The notes: generated by a model from the letters alone, not told the origin. Positions 1 to 12,442 are shown, counted from the first letter of the stretch. The stretch is DNA of 64,000 bases from Candidatus Saganbacteria bacterium (GCA_016223205.1 JACRPM010000007.1:118688-182687); one strand, 5' to 3'. Numbers and translations are program-made.

Positions 1-2
1 TC

Positions 3-926
3 TCGCTTTCTTACGGCATCTTCCCGCCGAAAAAGAAATTCGTCGAAAAAGTGGTCGTAACCCCGGCCACGCTCATCACCACCGAAAGCCGGGTCATTAT
101 CAAGGGCAAAGTGCAAACCTATGACGTGGCTACCGTGAGGGTCTCGGGTGAAGCGGTGAAGATCACCAAGCAAAACACCTTTGAGGTGGAAGTGCCCATA
201 TTAAATTCCGGCAAGAACACCATCTGGGTGGAGGCCTTCGATTCGCGAGGCAATCTAATAGAGACCGATCCCGTAAAAGTGGTTAAGCTCAATACTTATC
301 CCGATGTGCCGGCCGATCATTGGGCCGCCTCACAGGTAAGCTATATCGGGACGCTCGGCATCATCAAGGGATATCCGGACGGCAACTTCAAACCCGACGG
401 CAACATCACCCGCGCCGAAATGTCGGCGTTACTTATGCGCACCAAGGCCTCGGGCGAAGCCAACGTGCCCATTCCCACGATCCAGCTATTTAAGGATGTG
501 CCGCTCAAGAACTGGGCGGTGAAATATGTGAACCAGGCGGCGAGGGTAGGGATCGTCAAAGGTTATCCCGACGGCAGCTTTAAGCCCAACGCCAACATCA
601 ACCGCGCGGAAGGCCTGGCCATGGTAGGCAGATTCGGCGGGGTAAGGGAGATCCCCTACACCAGGGAATTTTCGGATATCAAACCCAGCTTCTGGGCGGC
701 ATCGCTCATTGCCGGGGCCGATAAGGAAGGCATGCTCCAATACTTTAGCGGCAAGGCCTTCCAGGCCGCGCGCAAGCTCAACCGCTCCGAATCGGTGGAA
801 TTGCTCTATCGTTCAACTCCCGTGAAGGGCTTGATATTAGAGCTTACCGATTTTAGCAAGGGGTTTGAGACCAAATCCCCGGTGCAGCTGGAGAAAGAAC
901 GCGCGGCTCAATCCAAGAAGAAGTAA
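3..926 (+). CDS. SLH-domain surface protein, 5' end outside window
   Basis: The frame is open back to the window edge, so the start and probably a signal peptide lie upstream; a GTG at 51 is unlikely to be the real start. The visible part begins with an Ig-like beta-sandwich of about 90 residues, with the pattern of a repeated vNG...F.v.vpL..G.N.i.v.a.D..G. Three consecutive SLH domains follow. The first two carry GYPDGNFKP and GYPDGSFKP; the third is degenerate. The C-terminus is charged and ends in three lysines. SLH domains bind secondary cell-wall polymer or peptidoglycan, so an envelope anchoring role is inferred. The 3' end overlaps the convergent rsmE by 19 bp. It shares the SLH architecture with the barrel protein at 9174. 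Confidence 0.85.
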   Translation, partial: SLSYGIFPPKKKFVEKVVVTPATLITTESRVIIKGKVQTYDVATVRVSGEAVKITKQNTFEVEVPILNSGKNTIWVEAFDSRGNLIETDPVKVVKLNTYPDVPADHWAASQVSYIGTLGIIKGYPDGNFKPDGNITRAEMSALLMRTKASGEANVPIPTIQLFKDVPLKNWAVKYVNQAARVGIVKGYPDGSFKPNANINRAEGLAMVGRFGGVREIPYTREFSDIKPSFWAASLIAGADKEGMLQYFSGKAFQAARKLNRSESVELLYRSTPVKGLILELTDFSKGFETKSPVQLEKERAAQSKKK

Positions 927-1640
927 ATATTAGCCAGGGTTGAGATAGCGGCGGTCTCGGCGCGCAGTATCCTTCGGCCTAAACTCACGGCTTTAAAGCC
1001 CGCTGATCCGGCTTTAGCGATCTCCTCATTTGAAAAACCGCCCTCGGGGCCGATGGTGACTAGGAAACTCGCGGGTCCTGCGGCTAAACGCCGCGGTTCC
1101 TTTAATGCCTGTTTTAATGAATTTCCAGTTTCCAGTTCCCAGGGGACCAGAGCCAGGTCAAAGGTTTTCCCGAGCTTCAATAATTCCTCGAAACTCAATA
1201 GAGAAGAAATATCAGGGACGAGAGTACGGCCGCACTGCTCGGCGGCTTCCTTGGCGATGGTTCGCCAATGAGACAGCTTTTTATCCTCTTTTTCTTTTAT
1301 GTCCGGCACCGAGCGTTCGGAGGTGACCGGAATTACCCGATCGACTCCCAGCTCCACCGCTTTTTGGATGACCAGGTCCATTTTCTTGCCCTTGAGCAGA
1401 CATTGGGCGAGGGTGACTTTAATTGTTGGTTCGATGTCTTTCTTTGTCTCCGAAATTATCATCCCGCGAATGAATTCGCGGTTAAATTCCTGAAGTTCAC
1501 AAAGGTAGGACTTCTGCGAGCCGTCAAAAACCTCGATCTTATCGCCGGCTTTAAGGCGCAAGACATTCTTGATGTGATTTACATCGGAGCCGGTGATCGA
1601 AACTTCATCGCCTTTAATTTGGTCGGAGGGGACATAGAAC

Positions 1641-1648
<8 letters not shown>
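908..1648 (-). CDS. rsmE: 16S rRNA m3U1498 methyltransferase RsmE
   Basis: This 246-residue protein matches the RsmE family in length. An N-terminal PUA-like part (FDGSQKSYLCEL region) is followed by a SPOUT trefoil-knot methyltransferase domain. The knot motifs are TIGPEGGFSNEEI and LGRRILRAETAAI near the C-terminus. RsmE methylates N3 of U1498 in helix 44 of 16S rRNA using S-adenosylmethionine. It is the last gene of the hrcA-grpE-dnaK-dnaJ-rsmE series and its start overlaps the dnaJ end by 8 bp, so translational coupling is likely. The same order with rsmE after dnaJ is known from Firmicutes. Confidence 0.93.
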
Positions 1649-5047
<3,399 letters not shown>

Positions 5048-5048
<1 letters not shown>

Positions 5049-5779
5049 TAAAAGGCCTCCAATTCTTCCGATACGAAATTTAAAAGCGAGGCCACGTGGT
5101 CGTAATCCATGCGGGTGGGGCCGATGATGCCGATGGCGCCGGGATTGAGCCCGCGCAGGTGGCATTGCGCCACCACTACCGAGAGATCGCGGGTCTGGCG
5201 ATAGGGATTTTCGTGCCCGATGTGGATATTGAGCCCCTGCTTGCGGGCATATTCGGCCAAGAGCCGGGCCAAAAATTCCTCCTGCTCGATGGTCTCCACG
5301 AACTGGCGGGCGCTGTTAATGTCCGAGAATTCCGGTTGTTTTAAGGTCTGGGAAAGCCCGGCCTTATAGACCGGGGAAGGCCGGTGACCAAAAGGCACAA
5401 AGACCGCCACATAATCCAAAAGCGAGGATAAGATCCTGGCGGCGCCGTGGAAGATCTCCTCCACGCCCCGGCCGATCTTCTTGATGCCGCTCTTGATGAG
5501 CGCGATCTCGCGCCCGGAGATCTTTTTGGTTTCCATTATATGATCGACATAATAGCGATAGCCCGTATCAGTGGGGGTGCGCCCGGCGGAGGTGTGGGGG
5601 TGGGTCAGGTATCCTATGCGCTCGAGCTCCGCCATCTCGGCCCGGAGCGTGGCCGGAGAGAACTGGCGGAAATAGCTGTGGGTCAAGGAGACCGAGCCCA
5701 CCGGCTCGGCGGACTCCACGTATTTGCTGATCAGGGCCTCCAGGATCTTCCTTTTACGGTCGTTAAGCTCGATGATCAT
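5048..5779 (-). CDS. hrcA: Heat-inducible transcription repressor HrcA
   Basis: HrcA represses the heat-shock operon by binding CIRCE. The protein has an N-terminal winged helix (LNDRKRKILEALISKYVES, then SAGRTPTDTGYRYYVD) and a C-terminal GAF-like domain ending GIIGPTRMDYDHVASLLNFV. At 243 residues it is about 100 shorter than typical HrcA, and the loss is in the middle, so the insert domain seems missing. An in-frame GTG at 5791 is excluded as start because it lies inside the Shine-Dalgarno AAGGAG. The ATG at 5779 has that Shine-Dalgarno 11 nt upstream. First gene of the operon and autoregulated through the CIRCE at 5785-5811. Confidence 0.93.
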
Positions 5780-5784
5780 GTGCT

Positions 5785-5811
5785 TTGGCACTCCTTATAG
5801 TTGAGTGCTAA
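5785..5811 (-). promoter_or_regulatory. CIRCE operator
   Basis: An inverted repeat TTGGCACTC-N9-GAGTGCTAA on the plus strand differs at one position from the CIRCE consensus TTAGCACTC-N9-GAGTGCTAA. It starts at the -10 box of the hrcA promoter and also contains the hrcA Shine-Dalgarno on the minus strand. HrcA bound here would block transcription. The operator RNA hairpin would also sequester the ribosome-binding site. Confidence 0.96.
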
Positions 5812-5840
5812 TTATAGCAAGTTTTGAGGTGTAAAGTCAA
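5811..5840 (-). promoter_or_regulatory. Heat-shock operon promoter
   Basis: On the minus strand TTGACT (5840-5835) is followed after 18 bp by TATAAT (5816-5811), with TGC directly before the -10 box. This is a near-consensus housekeeping sigma promoter. It reads into hrcA-grpE-dnaK-dnaJ-rsmE and overlaps the CIRCE by one base. Confidence 0.9.
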
Positions 5841-6008
5841 CTCCTAACCGGCTCTATAGCAAACAGTGTGCCAAATAGTAAACGATAATTAATTATTTTT
5901 CCTTGCAGTTATGAGAAAAATCAAGAAGAGATGCAGGTAAAAAATGGTTAACAGAAAAAATGACATGAGAAATCAGGAAACCCGCGAGTTTGCTGAGGAA
6001 CCCTCCTA

Positions 6009-6075
6009 ACCCCCTCTCTATCTCCCCCTTGATAAGGGGGAGATGTCCCGAGCGAAGTCGAGGGACAGAGGGGGT
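6009..6075. repeat. GC-rich palindromic repeat, 67-bp type, copy 1
   Basis: A 67-bp element with a central CTCCCCCTTG/AAGGGGGAG hairpin and outer arms ACCCCCTCTCT / AGAGGGGGT, including a CCCGAGCGAAGTCGAGGG segment. A near-identical copy of the same length lies in ileS at 36501-36567. It ends at the hemW stop codon and could act as a terminator hairpin. The rest of the hrcA-hemW gap (about 5841-6008) is AT-rich and shows no gene. Confidence 0.85.
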
Positions 6076-7337
6076 CAAACAAACCTCTCAAACACCTGGT
6101 TGCCCAGCATGATCCCCCGGCGGGTCAAATGGTAATGGCCGTGGTTCCTGGCGAGCAGGCCTTCGTTCAGCAGTTGGTTTACTTCTTCCTCAAAACCCTG
6201 GAATTTGGCGGCCGAGAGGCCATCCAGCATTCTTAGACCGAGGAAGAGGGTTTCTCGTTGACCCCCTCTTGCCTCATCCGCCAAGGCGGATTCGGCGTTC
6301 TCCCCCTTGCTAAGGGGGAGAAAAGAAGAGGGGGTATTAATATATTCTTCAATGGAGGCAGTATTTGACCAGCGTTGGCCATTGATATGCGAATGAGCTC
6401 CGGCACCAATGCCGATATAATTGCCGTTCTTCCAATAATTGAGATTATGTTGGCACTCGAATCCGGGCCGGGCGAAATTGGAGATCTCGTAATGCTGGTA
6501 TCCCGCAGCCACTAAAGCCTCAATTGAATATTCGAACATTGTTGCTTCTGTTTCATTGTTTGTAATTTGTATTCTGTTATTTGTTATTTCCTCATGAAGA
6601 GGCGTGCTTTCTTCTATCGTTAAATTGTAGGTAGATAGGTGGTTAGGTCTTAGGCCTATGGCGGTTTTCAGGTCAGTTTGCCATTCTTCTAGAGTTTGCC
6701 CCGGAATGGCAAAGATGAGGTCCAGACTGATATTCTCAAAGCCGATGGAACGGGCGTCGTCGTAAAACCGGAGGATATCTGCCGAGTCGTGGATGCGGCC
6801 CAAGGTTTTCAGATGGCGATCGTTAAAAGATTGAGCGCCGATCGAGAGGCGATTGACTCCCAGTTCCTTGAGGGCCTGGAGCTTCTGCCGGTCTGCGGTT
6901 TTGGGGTTGGCTTCTACGGTTATTTCCGAATGACAAATGTCCAATGACAAATGACAAATGATTGAAGAAATTATTTTTTCGAAATGAGCCGATTCGAGCA
7001 GAGTCGGGGTGCCGCCGCCGATAAAGAGGGTCTCCAACTCACCCCCTTTATCCCCCTCTCTTAATAAGAGAGGGGGAAACCCGAAGGGAGGGGGTGAGTT
7101 AATCTCTTTAATGAGAGCTTCCACATACCGATCTATCAATTCTTCCTTGCCTGCATAGGATACGAAGTCGCAGTAGTCGCATTTTTTCCTGCAGAATGGA
7201 ATGTGAATATAGACACACCTCACCCCTGCACCCCTCTCCATTTCATGGAGAGGGGACGACGATATTTGATGACATTGAATCCCCTCTCCATCTTTGATGG
7301 AGAGGGGAAGAGCGAAGCGAAGGGGTGAGGAGGTCAT
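6075..7337 (-). CDS. hemW: Radical SAM heme chaperone HemW
   Basis: A coproporphyrinogen-oxidase-like radical SAM protein. The signature [17 protein letters not shown] carries the CxxxCxxC cluster ligands, preceded and followed by family motifs [36 protein letters not shown] and [11 protein letters not shown], which supports HemW. The ATG at 7337 overlaps the lepA stop (ATGA). However, the first ~38 codons are encoded by a palindromic repeat, and GTG at 7223, just before CVYIHIPF, may be the ancestral start. Two GC-rich palindromes (7036-7100, 6261-6335) and two 5x7-bp arrays (6929-6963, 6556-6590) lie in frame inside the gene. The lepA-hemW order is widely conserved. Confidence 0.92.
   Translation of the reverse strand: MTSSPLRFALPLSIKDGEGIQCHQISSSPLHEMERGAGVRCVYIHIPFCRKKCDYCDFVSYAGKEELIDRYVEALIKEINSPPPFGFPPLLLREGDKGGELETLFIGGGTPTLLESAHFEKIISSIICHLSLDICHSEITVEANPKTADRQKLQALKELGVNRLSIGAQSFNDRHLKTLGRIHDSADILRFYDDARSIGFENISLDLIFAIPGQTLEEWQTDLKTAIGLRPNHLSTYNLTIEESTPLHEEITNNRIQITNNETEATMFEYSIEALVAAGYQHYEISNFARPGFECQHNLNYWKNGNYIGIGAGAHSHINGQRWSNTASIEEYINTPSSFLPLSKGENAESALADEARGGQRETLFLGLRMLDGLSAAKFQGFEEEVNQLLNEGLLARNHGHYHLTRRGIMLGNQVFERFV
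6261..6335. repeat. In-frame palindromic repeat inside hemW (C-terminal part)
   Basis: A 75-bp element with arms ACCCCCTCTT/AAGAGGGGGT and a central CTCCCCCTTGC/TAAGGGGGAG hairpin, related to the 67-bp repeats at 6009 and 36501. It adds a segment containing [20 protein letters not shown] between the family motifs, without a stop or frameshift. Confidence 0.8.
6556..6590. repeat. Heptamer array, five units, in hemW
   Basis: Five consecutive 7-bp units near the consensus TTATTTG fill exactly 35 bp. The minus strand of hemW reads them as the loop [12 protein letters not shown] before the conserved C-terminal half. Same base family as the array in ileS at 37913. Confidence 0.75.
6929..6963. repeat. 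Heptamer array, five units, in hemW
   Basis: Five 7-bp units near AATGACA (35 bp) lie just before the hemW motif ITVEANP. They encode the low-complexity loop [12 protein letters not shown] on the minus strand. Confidence 0.8.
7036..7100. repeat. In-frame palindromic repeat inside hemW (N-terminal part)
   Basis: A 65-bp element with perfect 11-bp arms AACTCACCCCC/GGGGGTGAGTT and a central CCCCCTCTCTTA/TAAGAGAGGGGG hairpin. It is translated as [20 protein letters not shown], directly before the conserved FIGGGTP motif. Confidence 0.85.
7218..7330. repeat. Inverted-pair (BIME-like) repeat at the lepA/hemW junction
   Basis: Two hairpin units in inverted orientation: CCTCACCCCT plus CCCCTCTCCAT/ATGGAGAGGGG on the left, and the mirror image on the right ending AGGGGTGAGG. 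About 25 bp of AT-rich DNA separates them. Close relatives lie at 19982-20129 and 24029-24164. It encodes the first residues of the hemW frame. Confidence 0.85.
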
Positions 7338-9109
7338 TTTCCGAGCTTGAGGACCGCCATGAAGGCTTCTTGCGGGACGTCCACCGTGCCGATGTGCTTC
7401 ATGCGTTTTTTGCCGGCCTTTTGTTTTTCCAGAAGTTTTCTCTTACGCGTCACATCCCCGCCGTAACACTTGGCTAAAACATCCTTGCGGATAGCGGGGA
7501 TGGTCTCGCGGGAGATTACTTTCCCGCCGATGGCGGCCTGGATGGGCACCGCGAACTGGTGGCGGGGGATCACCTCCTTGAGCTTTTCCGCCAGCGCGCG
7601 CCCCCGATACTGGGCCTGCTCCCGATGCACGATGGAAGAGAGCGCATCCACCAATTCATTATTCAATAATATATCCAGCTTGATCAGGTCCGATTCTTTA
7701 TAGCCGATGACCTCGTAATCCATGGAGGCGTATCCCCGGGTGGCCGATTTCAGCAGATCGTGGAACTCGGAGATCACTTCGGAGAGCGGGATCTCGTAAG
7801 TCAACATGGCGCGGGTGGGGTCCAGGTATTCCAGGTCGATATAAATGCCGCGCTTGCTGGTAGCGATCTCGAAGATCTTGCCTACATATTCGGCAGGGGT
7901 CAGCAGGGTCAGTTTTAAATACGGCTCTTCGATCGACTTGATCCCGGCGAAGGAAGGGAATTTGGTGGGGTTGTCAATATACCTGGCCTCCCCGTTGGTC
8001 AGGTTAACTTTATAGATGACGTTGGGCGCGGTGGCGATAAGTTCGAGGTTATATTCCCTCTCCAGCCGCTCCTGCACGATCTCGAGGTGCAACAGCCCCA
8101 AAAATCCGCAGCGAAAACCGAATCCCAGGGCGGCCGAGGTTTCGGGCTCGAAAAAAAGCGCGGCGTCGTTCAATTGCAGTTTGGCCAGCGCAACTTTCAA
8201 GTTCTCAAAATCCTCTCCCTGCACCGGATAGAACCCGCAAAAGACCATGGGCTTGGCGGGGCGGTAACCGGGGAGGGGCGAGGCGGCCGGATTAGTAATA
8301 TGGGTCACGGTATCGCCGACGCGCAATTCGCGGACGTCCTTCATGCCCGCGATCAGATAGCCCACTTCTCCCGCTTCGAGACTGTTGCGGGGGATGAGGG
8401 AAAGCTTTAAGGTCCCGATCTCCTGCGCTTCAAATTCCCCCTTCGTCCCCATCAGCAATATCTTGTCATTGGTCTTGATCCGTCCATTGATGACCCGGAT
8501 ATAAGCCACCACTCCGCGGAAGGCGTCGTAGTGGGAATCAAAGATCAAGGCCTGCAGAGGGTCTTCGGCCCGGCCCGCAGGCGGGGGAACGCGGTCGATG
8601 ATCGCCTGTAAGATCTCTTCAATGCCAATCCCCTCCTTGGCGCTGGCCAGGATGATCTCTTTCGGATCGACCTTAAAAAGATGGATGATCTCTTCTTTAA
8701 CCTTTTCCGGTTCGGCGTTGGGCAGATCGATCTTGTTGATCACCGGGATAATGGTCAAGCCGTGCTGCTGCGCCAGATGGGCGTTGGCCAGGGTCTGGGC
8801 TTCGATGCCCTGGGAAGCGTCCACAATGAGGAGCGCGCCTTCGCAGGCGGCCAAACTGCGGGAGACCTCGTAGGTAAAATCCACATGGCCGGGAGTGTCG
8901 ATGAGGTTGAGGACATACCCTTGGTACTCCATACGCACCGCCTGGGCCTTGATGGTGATGCCCCGCTCGCGCTCCAAATCCATGGTATCCAGGATCTGGT
9001 CGCGCATCAGCCGTTTTTCGATCGTGCCGGTAAATTCCAGCAAGCGGTCGGCCAGGGTGGACTTGCCGTGGTCGATATGGGCGATTATGGAGAAGTTGCG
9101 GATCTTCAC
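7334..9109 (-). CDS. lepA: Elongation factor 4 (LepA)
   Basis: A 591-residue translational GTPase of normal LepA length. G1 is [17 protein letters not shown]3 is [12 protein letters not shown] and G4 is NKIDLP. The C-terminal LepA-specific domain ends with [17 protein letters not shown], the family hallmark. EF4 acts on ribosomes during initiation or stress and can back-translocate. It heads the lepA-hemW pair. The divergent barrel gene starts 64 bp away. Confidence 0.97.
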   Translation of the reverse strand: MKIRNFSIIAHIDHGKSTLADRLLEFTGTIEKRLMRDQILDTMDLERERGITIKAQAVRMEYQGYVLNLIDTPGHVDFTYEVSRSLAACEGALLIVDASQGIEAQTLANAHLAQQHGLTIIPVINKIDLPNAEPEKVKEEIIHLFKVDPKEIILASAKEGIGIEEILQAIIDRVPPPAGRAEDPLQALIFDSHYDAFRGVVAYIRVINGRIKTNDKILLMGTKGEFEAQEIGTLKLSLIPRNSLEAGEVGYLIAGMKDVRELRVGDTVTHITNPAASPLPGYRPAKPMVFCGFYPVQGEDFENLKVALAKLQLNDAALFFEPETSAALGFGFRCGFLGLLHLEIVQERLEREYNLELIATAPNVIYKVNLTNGEARYIDNPTKFPSFAGIKSIEEPYLKLTLLTPAEYVGKIFEIATSKRGIYIDLEYLDPTRAMLTYEIPLSEVISEFHDLLKSATRGYASMDYEVIGYKESDLIKLDILLNNELVDALSSIVHREQAQYRGRALAEKLKEVIPRHQFAVPIQAAIGGKVISRETIPAIRKDVLAKCYGGDVTRKRKLLEKQKAGKKRMKHIGTVDVPQEAFMAVLKLGK

Positions 9110-9137
9110 GAAACCATTCTAACACGGGGCTTTCGGG

Positions 9138-9166
9138 TTGACAATTTACGAGCGCGTTAATATAAT
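9138..9166 (+). promoter_or_regulatory. Promoter of the PorV-SLH gene
   Basis: TTGACA (9138-9143), 17 bp, TATAAT (9161-9166): a perfect consensus promoter. The -10 box ends 7 nt before the ATG at 9174, so the transcript should start at or next to the start codon (leaderless). Confidence 0.9.
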
Positions 9167-9173
9167 GTAGAAA

Positions 9174-10853
9174 ATGCGCCGGGCAAGTTTGGCATTCGTA
9201 TTTTTCCTCTGTCTTTGCGCCCCGGCTTTGGCGATCAGCGCCAACCTGGGTGAGATCGGAGTGGGGGCCCGGCCGCTTAGCATGGGCAAGGCCTACCTGG
9301 GAGTGGCCGACGACGCTTCCGCCATCTTCTTAAACCCCGCCGGATTGGCAATGGAGCCCTCCCTTAAAGTGGTTTCCATGACCGGCAAACTTTTAGAGGA
9401 CATTACCTATATTTCGCTGGGGACCTCGGGCCAGACCCGTTACGGGGTTTTTGGTTTCGGCTACATCAATGCCGGCACGGGAGGCATCCCCCTGACCACG
9501 CTTACCGAAACCCCCACCCAAACCGTGGTCAGCCAGTACGATGTCACAGATTATTCATCTTCCATCATGTATTTTACTTATGCCCGGGAACTTATGCCGG
9601 ATCTTACGGCAGGGGCCAGTATTAAATACTTCAGCCAGGGATTTTCTAAAGATTCGGGCGCCATGTCGGGAAGCAATGGTTCGGGCACCGACCTGGACCT
9701 GGCTACCCTGTGGCGGCCTCATCCCTGGATCAAGACCGGGGTGATGCTCGAGAACATTCTGCCGGCCTCCTTCTTCGGGCTATTCAAATGGAAGAGCGGG
9801 GCGGAGGAGGGCATTGCCGCCCAGGCCAAGACCGGGGTGAGCTTTAAGATGATCGGCAAGGACGGCTGGCGGCAATATGGAGAACAGGTGGTCAATGCCG
9901 ACCTGGATCTCGATATGGCGGTCACCCAGAAGCGGCCGGGCCTGTGGCATGCGGGCTTGGAATGGTGGTTCAATCCCATTGTGGCGATCCGCGCCGGCAT
10001 CGACCAAAAAGCCAAGGCCACCGAAGCCGGTATCGGGGTGGACAGCAACTGGACCACGGGATTGGGGCTGAAATACCGCGGATATTCATTCGACTTTGCT
10101 TACCATCAATACGGCGACCTGGCCGAGAACACCACTTATTTCTTCTCACTGGGATATGTCGGGGAAGAAAAGCCCGCCCTGCCGGTCTTAAAGATAAAAG
10201 AGGCCAAAGAAGAAGGCCTGACCTTAAAATCTCGGGAAGGGCTTAAGACCTTTTCGGACGTGATCCCCGGCTTTTGGGCCAAAGACGCGATCGAATATTT
10301 AGCGACCTTGAACATCATGACCGGCTACCCCGACCGCACCTTCCGGCCGGAAGCGGCGGTGACGAGAGCGGAACTTTGCGCCATACTGGTCAAGGCCAAG
10401 GAATTCCCGGCCCAGCCGCTCACCACCGATGTATTTCCCGATGTCCCGCTTACCCACTGGGCCGCGCCCTACATTAAGATCGCGGTGGACCGCCGTTATG
10501 TTTCGGGTTATCCGGACGGCAAGTTCCTGCCCTGGCAGAAGATGACCCGGGCGGAGGCGGTGGTGGTGATCAGCAAGTTCGCGGGGCTTACCGAGCCGCT
10601 GTCGCTTTCCGATAATCCCTTCCCCGACGTGCCCAAGCGGCATTGGGCGGCGCGGGCCATCCATGTAGCGAAGACCGCGGGCCTTTTGGAATACTTAAGC
10701 GGCAAGAATTTTGAGCCGGACGCGGTGCTCACCCGGGCGGAAGCTGCGGAGATCCTTTCCAAAACTGTCTTCGTCAAAGAAAAGATCCGCGAGCAGATCT
10801 TCAAGAAAAAATCCTCCTTCGTCCCTCGGCAAACTCGGGACTTCGGAGGATAA
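9174..10853 (+). CDS. PorV/UPF0164-type outer-membrane barrel with C-terminal SLH domains
   Basis: A 559-residue protein. Residues 1-22 look like a signal peptide ending ALA. Residues ~25-340 resemble the PorV/PQ type barrel, with the N-terminal hallmark GARPLSMGKAYLGVADDASA and LNPAGLA followed by alternating aromatic beta strands and a typical YGVFGFGY/FSLGY pattern. From residue ~360 there are three SLH domains with GYPDRTFRP, GYPDGKFLP and a degenerate third copy. The inferred role is an outer-membrane protein anchored to peptidoglycan or polymer in the periplasm. The domain order (barrel first, SLH last) is the reverse of cyanobacterial and Negativicutes Omp proteins. It stands alone between lepA and tRNA genes. 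Confidence 0.82.
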   Translation: MRRASLAFVFFLCLCAPALAISANLGEIGVGARPLSMGKAYLGVADDASAIFLNPAGLAMEPSLKVVSMTGKLLEDITYISLGTSGQTRYGVFGFGYINAGTGGIPLTTLTETPTQTVVSQYDVTDYSSSIMYFTYARELMPDLTAGASIKYFSQGFSKDSGAMSGSNGSGTDLDLATLWRPHPWIKTGVMLENILPASFFGLFKWKSGAEEGIAAQAKTGVSFKMIGKDGWRQYGEQVVNADLDLDMAVTQKRPGLWHAGLEWWFNPIVAIRAGIDQKAKATEAGIGVDSNWTTGLGLKYRGYSFDFAYHQYGDLAENTTYFFSLGYVGEEKPALPVLKIKEAKEEGLTLKSREGLKTFSDVIPGFWAKDAIEYLATLNIMTGYPDRTFRPEAAVTRAELCAILVKAKEFPAQPLTTDVFPDVPLTHWAAPYIKIAVDRRYVSGYPDGKFLPWQKMTRAEAVVVISKFAGLTEPLSLSDNPFPDVPKRHWAARAIHVAKTAGLLEYLSGKNFEPDAVLTRAEAAEILSKTVFVKEKIREQIFKKKSSFVPRQTRDFGG

Positions 10854-10876
10854 ACTCCGGCAGACGCTAAACAAAT

Positions 10877-10950
10877 TGCGCCTGAGGTGATTCGAACACC
10901 TGGCCTTCTGCTTCGTAGGCAGACGCTCTATCCAACTGAGCTACAGGCGC
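10877..10950 (-). tRNA. tRNA-Arg (ACG)
   Basis: Cloverleaf on the minus strand with acceptor GCGCCTG/CAGGCGC, D-arm AGCTCAGTTGGATAGAGC, anticodon loop CTACGAA and T-loop TTCGAAT. No CCA is encoded. First of three closely spaced tRNA genes. Confidence 0.95.
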
Positions 10951-10958
10951 AAAGGATA

Positions 10959-11034
10959 CGGGCCCGGCCGGATTTGAACCGGTGATCTCCTGCGTGACAG
11001 GCAGGCGTGTTAAACCGGGCTACACTACGGGCCC
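10959..11034 (-). tRNA. tRNA-Asp (GTC)
   Basis: Acceptor GGGCCCG/CGGGCCC, anticodon stem-loop CCTGC-CTGTCAC-GCAGG, and discriminator G as expected for tRNA-Asp. Eight bp from the tRNA-Arg gene, so they are probably cotranscribed. Confidence 0.95.
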
Positions 11035-11039
11035 GCATA

Positions 11040-11112
11040 TGAGCCGCCTGGGACTCGAACCCAGCACCACTTGCTTAAAAGGCAAGTGCTCTACCAGATG
11101 AGCTAGCGGCTC
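11040..11112 (-). tRNA. tRNA-Lys (TTT)
   Basis: Acceptor GAGCCGC/GCGGCTC, anticodon stem-loop CTTGC-CTTTTAA-GCAAG and T-loop TTCGAGT. First gene in the transcription order of the Lys-Asp-Arg tRNA cluster. Confidence 0.95.
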
Positions 11113-11166
11113 GAACTCGCGGCTCGGATGCTCGCGAAGAAAATTATATCATGAAAAAAATTTAAC

Positions 11167-11175
11167 TGCTATAAT
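11167..11175 (+). promoter_or_regulatory. Extended -10 promoter of the PrpF-family gene
   Basis: TGC-TATAAT ends 11 nt before the ATG at 11187, predicting a leader of only about 4 nt. Confidence 0.7.
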
Positions 11176-11186
11176 TAACCCGCGAT

Positions 11187-12425
11187 ATGCTCACACAGCA
11201 ATACGATGCAAATCACGAACAGCTAATCTGTCCGGTCTCTATAATCCGTGGCGGTACCAGTCGCGGCTTATATTTTCATGCGGATGAGATTCCGGCTTTG
11301 GGGTTCGGGCAGGCTGAATTCCTGGCAGCAGCATTAGGCAAACCGGATTCGTGGGAGATCGACGGACTGGGCGGCGGACAAATTGTGACATCCAAAATCG
11401 CAATTGTGAAACCTTCACAGCGTGATGATGCCGATGTTGACTACATGTTTGTCCAGGTGGAACCGGAAGCCAATGTTGTTGATTACAATGCAAATTGCGG
11501 CAACATTTCCTCGGGAGTAGCTTTATTCGCTTTGGATAGAGGGATGATCACCTTACCCGACGGAGAACATACGGTGCGAATCTGGAATACGAATACCGGT
11601 AAAATGCTCTACGCCACCCTGGCGGTGAAGAACAGCCGGGCAATAATTGCCGGGGATTATCATATATCAGGAATTTCCGGAACCGGTGCAAAGATTTTCT
11701 TGGATTTCCGCGCTACCAAAGGCGCCATTACCGGCAAGTTATTTCCTACCGGTAAAGTGAAAGATACCATAACCATGGAGGACGGCTCCAAAGTGGATTG
11801 TACGGTTTGCGATCTGGCTAATATGCTAATTTATATTGATTCTACTGTTGTGGGTTGTACTGGCAGCGAGTCATTGGCGGAATTGAATGCGAATAAACAA
11901 ATGTTTCAGCGCTGTGCGGAAATTCGCGGTAAAGCGGCGCAATTGGCCGGATTGGTGCCGCGCTGGCAGGATGGAACGCAACTGCTGATACCGCCGGTAT
12001 GTGTGGTTAGTTGCCCGAGAGATTATACGGCTTCCAATGGCAGCTTGATAAAGTCCAGCGAATGCGCCCTTATTGGAAAAGTGGTTTTAGCCGATTCTAT
12101 ACATCCGAGCTTCATGGGCACAGGTTCCTGTTGTTTTGCCGCAGCAGCTGCCGTTGCGGGCACCATACCCCACGAAATGCTTGTTGATAAGCAGAAACAT
12201 TCGTCTTTTGTATTCGGACATCCGGGCGGGACAATGGAAATTGAAACAGGGATTCTTTTAAATGATGACTGTAACAAAATTACATTTACACGATTAGGCC
12301 TTGGCCGGACAGCCCGTAAAATTGCAGATGGCTCGTTATATATAAGTTTGGCCAAGCTGCATGATTTAAAGGAAAAGATCGTTTTACCGAAACAGTCTCG
12401 GTATTGGGATTCAGATTCGATTTGA
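11187..12425 (+). CDS. PrpF family isomerase (aconitate/oxalomesaconate type)
   Basis: A 412-residue member of the PrpF family (DUF453), which has a diaminopimelate-epimerase-like fold. Visible hallmarks are PVSIIRGGTSRGLYF near the N-terminus, DGLGGGQIVTSKIAI, VDYNANCGNISSGVA with the catalytic-type cysteine, and VVGCTGSESL. Members isomerise 2-methylaconitate, 4-oxalomesaconate or related tricarboxylate double bonds; the substrate cannot be told from sequence. No propionate or gallate pathway gene is adjacent. Base composition looks more AT-rich than the flanking housekeeping genes, and it sits between tRNA clusters, so horizontal acquisition is possible. Confidence 0.85.
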   Translation: MLTQQYDANHEQLICPVSIIRGGTSRGLYFHADEIPALGFGQAEFLAAALGKPDSWEIDGLGGGQIVTSKIAIVKPSQRDDADVDYMFVQVEPEANVVDYNANCGNISSGVALFALDRGMITLPDGEHTVRIWNTNTGKMLYATLAVKNSRAIIAGDYHISGISGTGAKIFLDFRATKGAITGKLFPTGKVKDTITMEDGSKVDCTVCDLANMLIYIDSTVVGCTGSESLAELNANKQMFQRCAEIRGKAAQLAGLVPRWQDGTQLLIPPVCVVSCPRDYTASNGSLIKSSECALIGKVVLADSIHPSFMGTGSCCFAAAAAVAGTIPHEMLVDKQKHSSFVFGHPGGTMEIETGILLNDDCNKITFTRLGLGRTARKIADGSLYISLAKLHDLKEKIVLPKQSRYWDSDSI

Positions 12426-12442
12426 CTCGCGCGCAGCGCGAT

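Noticed and set aside
5052..5165. Long N-terminal extension of grpE
   Set aside because: It overlaps hrcA coding sequence and is Arg/His-rich, while the TAATG junction gives a standard GrpE start.
5777..5791. GTG at 5791 as the hrcA start
   Set aside because: It lies inside the Shine-Dalgarno and the CIRCE; ATG at 5779 has correct spacing.
5893..6078. 61-residue minus-strand frame upstream of the hrcA promoter
   Set aside because: About half of it is the 67-bp palindromic repeat translated; no Shine-Dalgarno and no recognisable product.
6628..6662. TAGG-rich stretch in hemW as another 7-bp array
   Set aside because: Spacing alternates between 7 and 8 bp and the encoded [10 protein letters not shown] is a conserved HemW motif.
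6556..6963. Possible CRISPR array from the regular short repeats in hemW
   Set aside because: Units are 7 bp without spacers, inside a coding gene, and no cas gene is present.
8681..9160. 159-residue plus-strand frame opposite lepA
   Set aside because: It mirrors the conserved GTPase domain of LepA and would overlap the promoter of the next gene.
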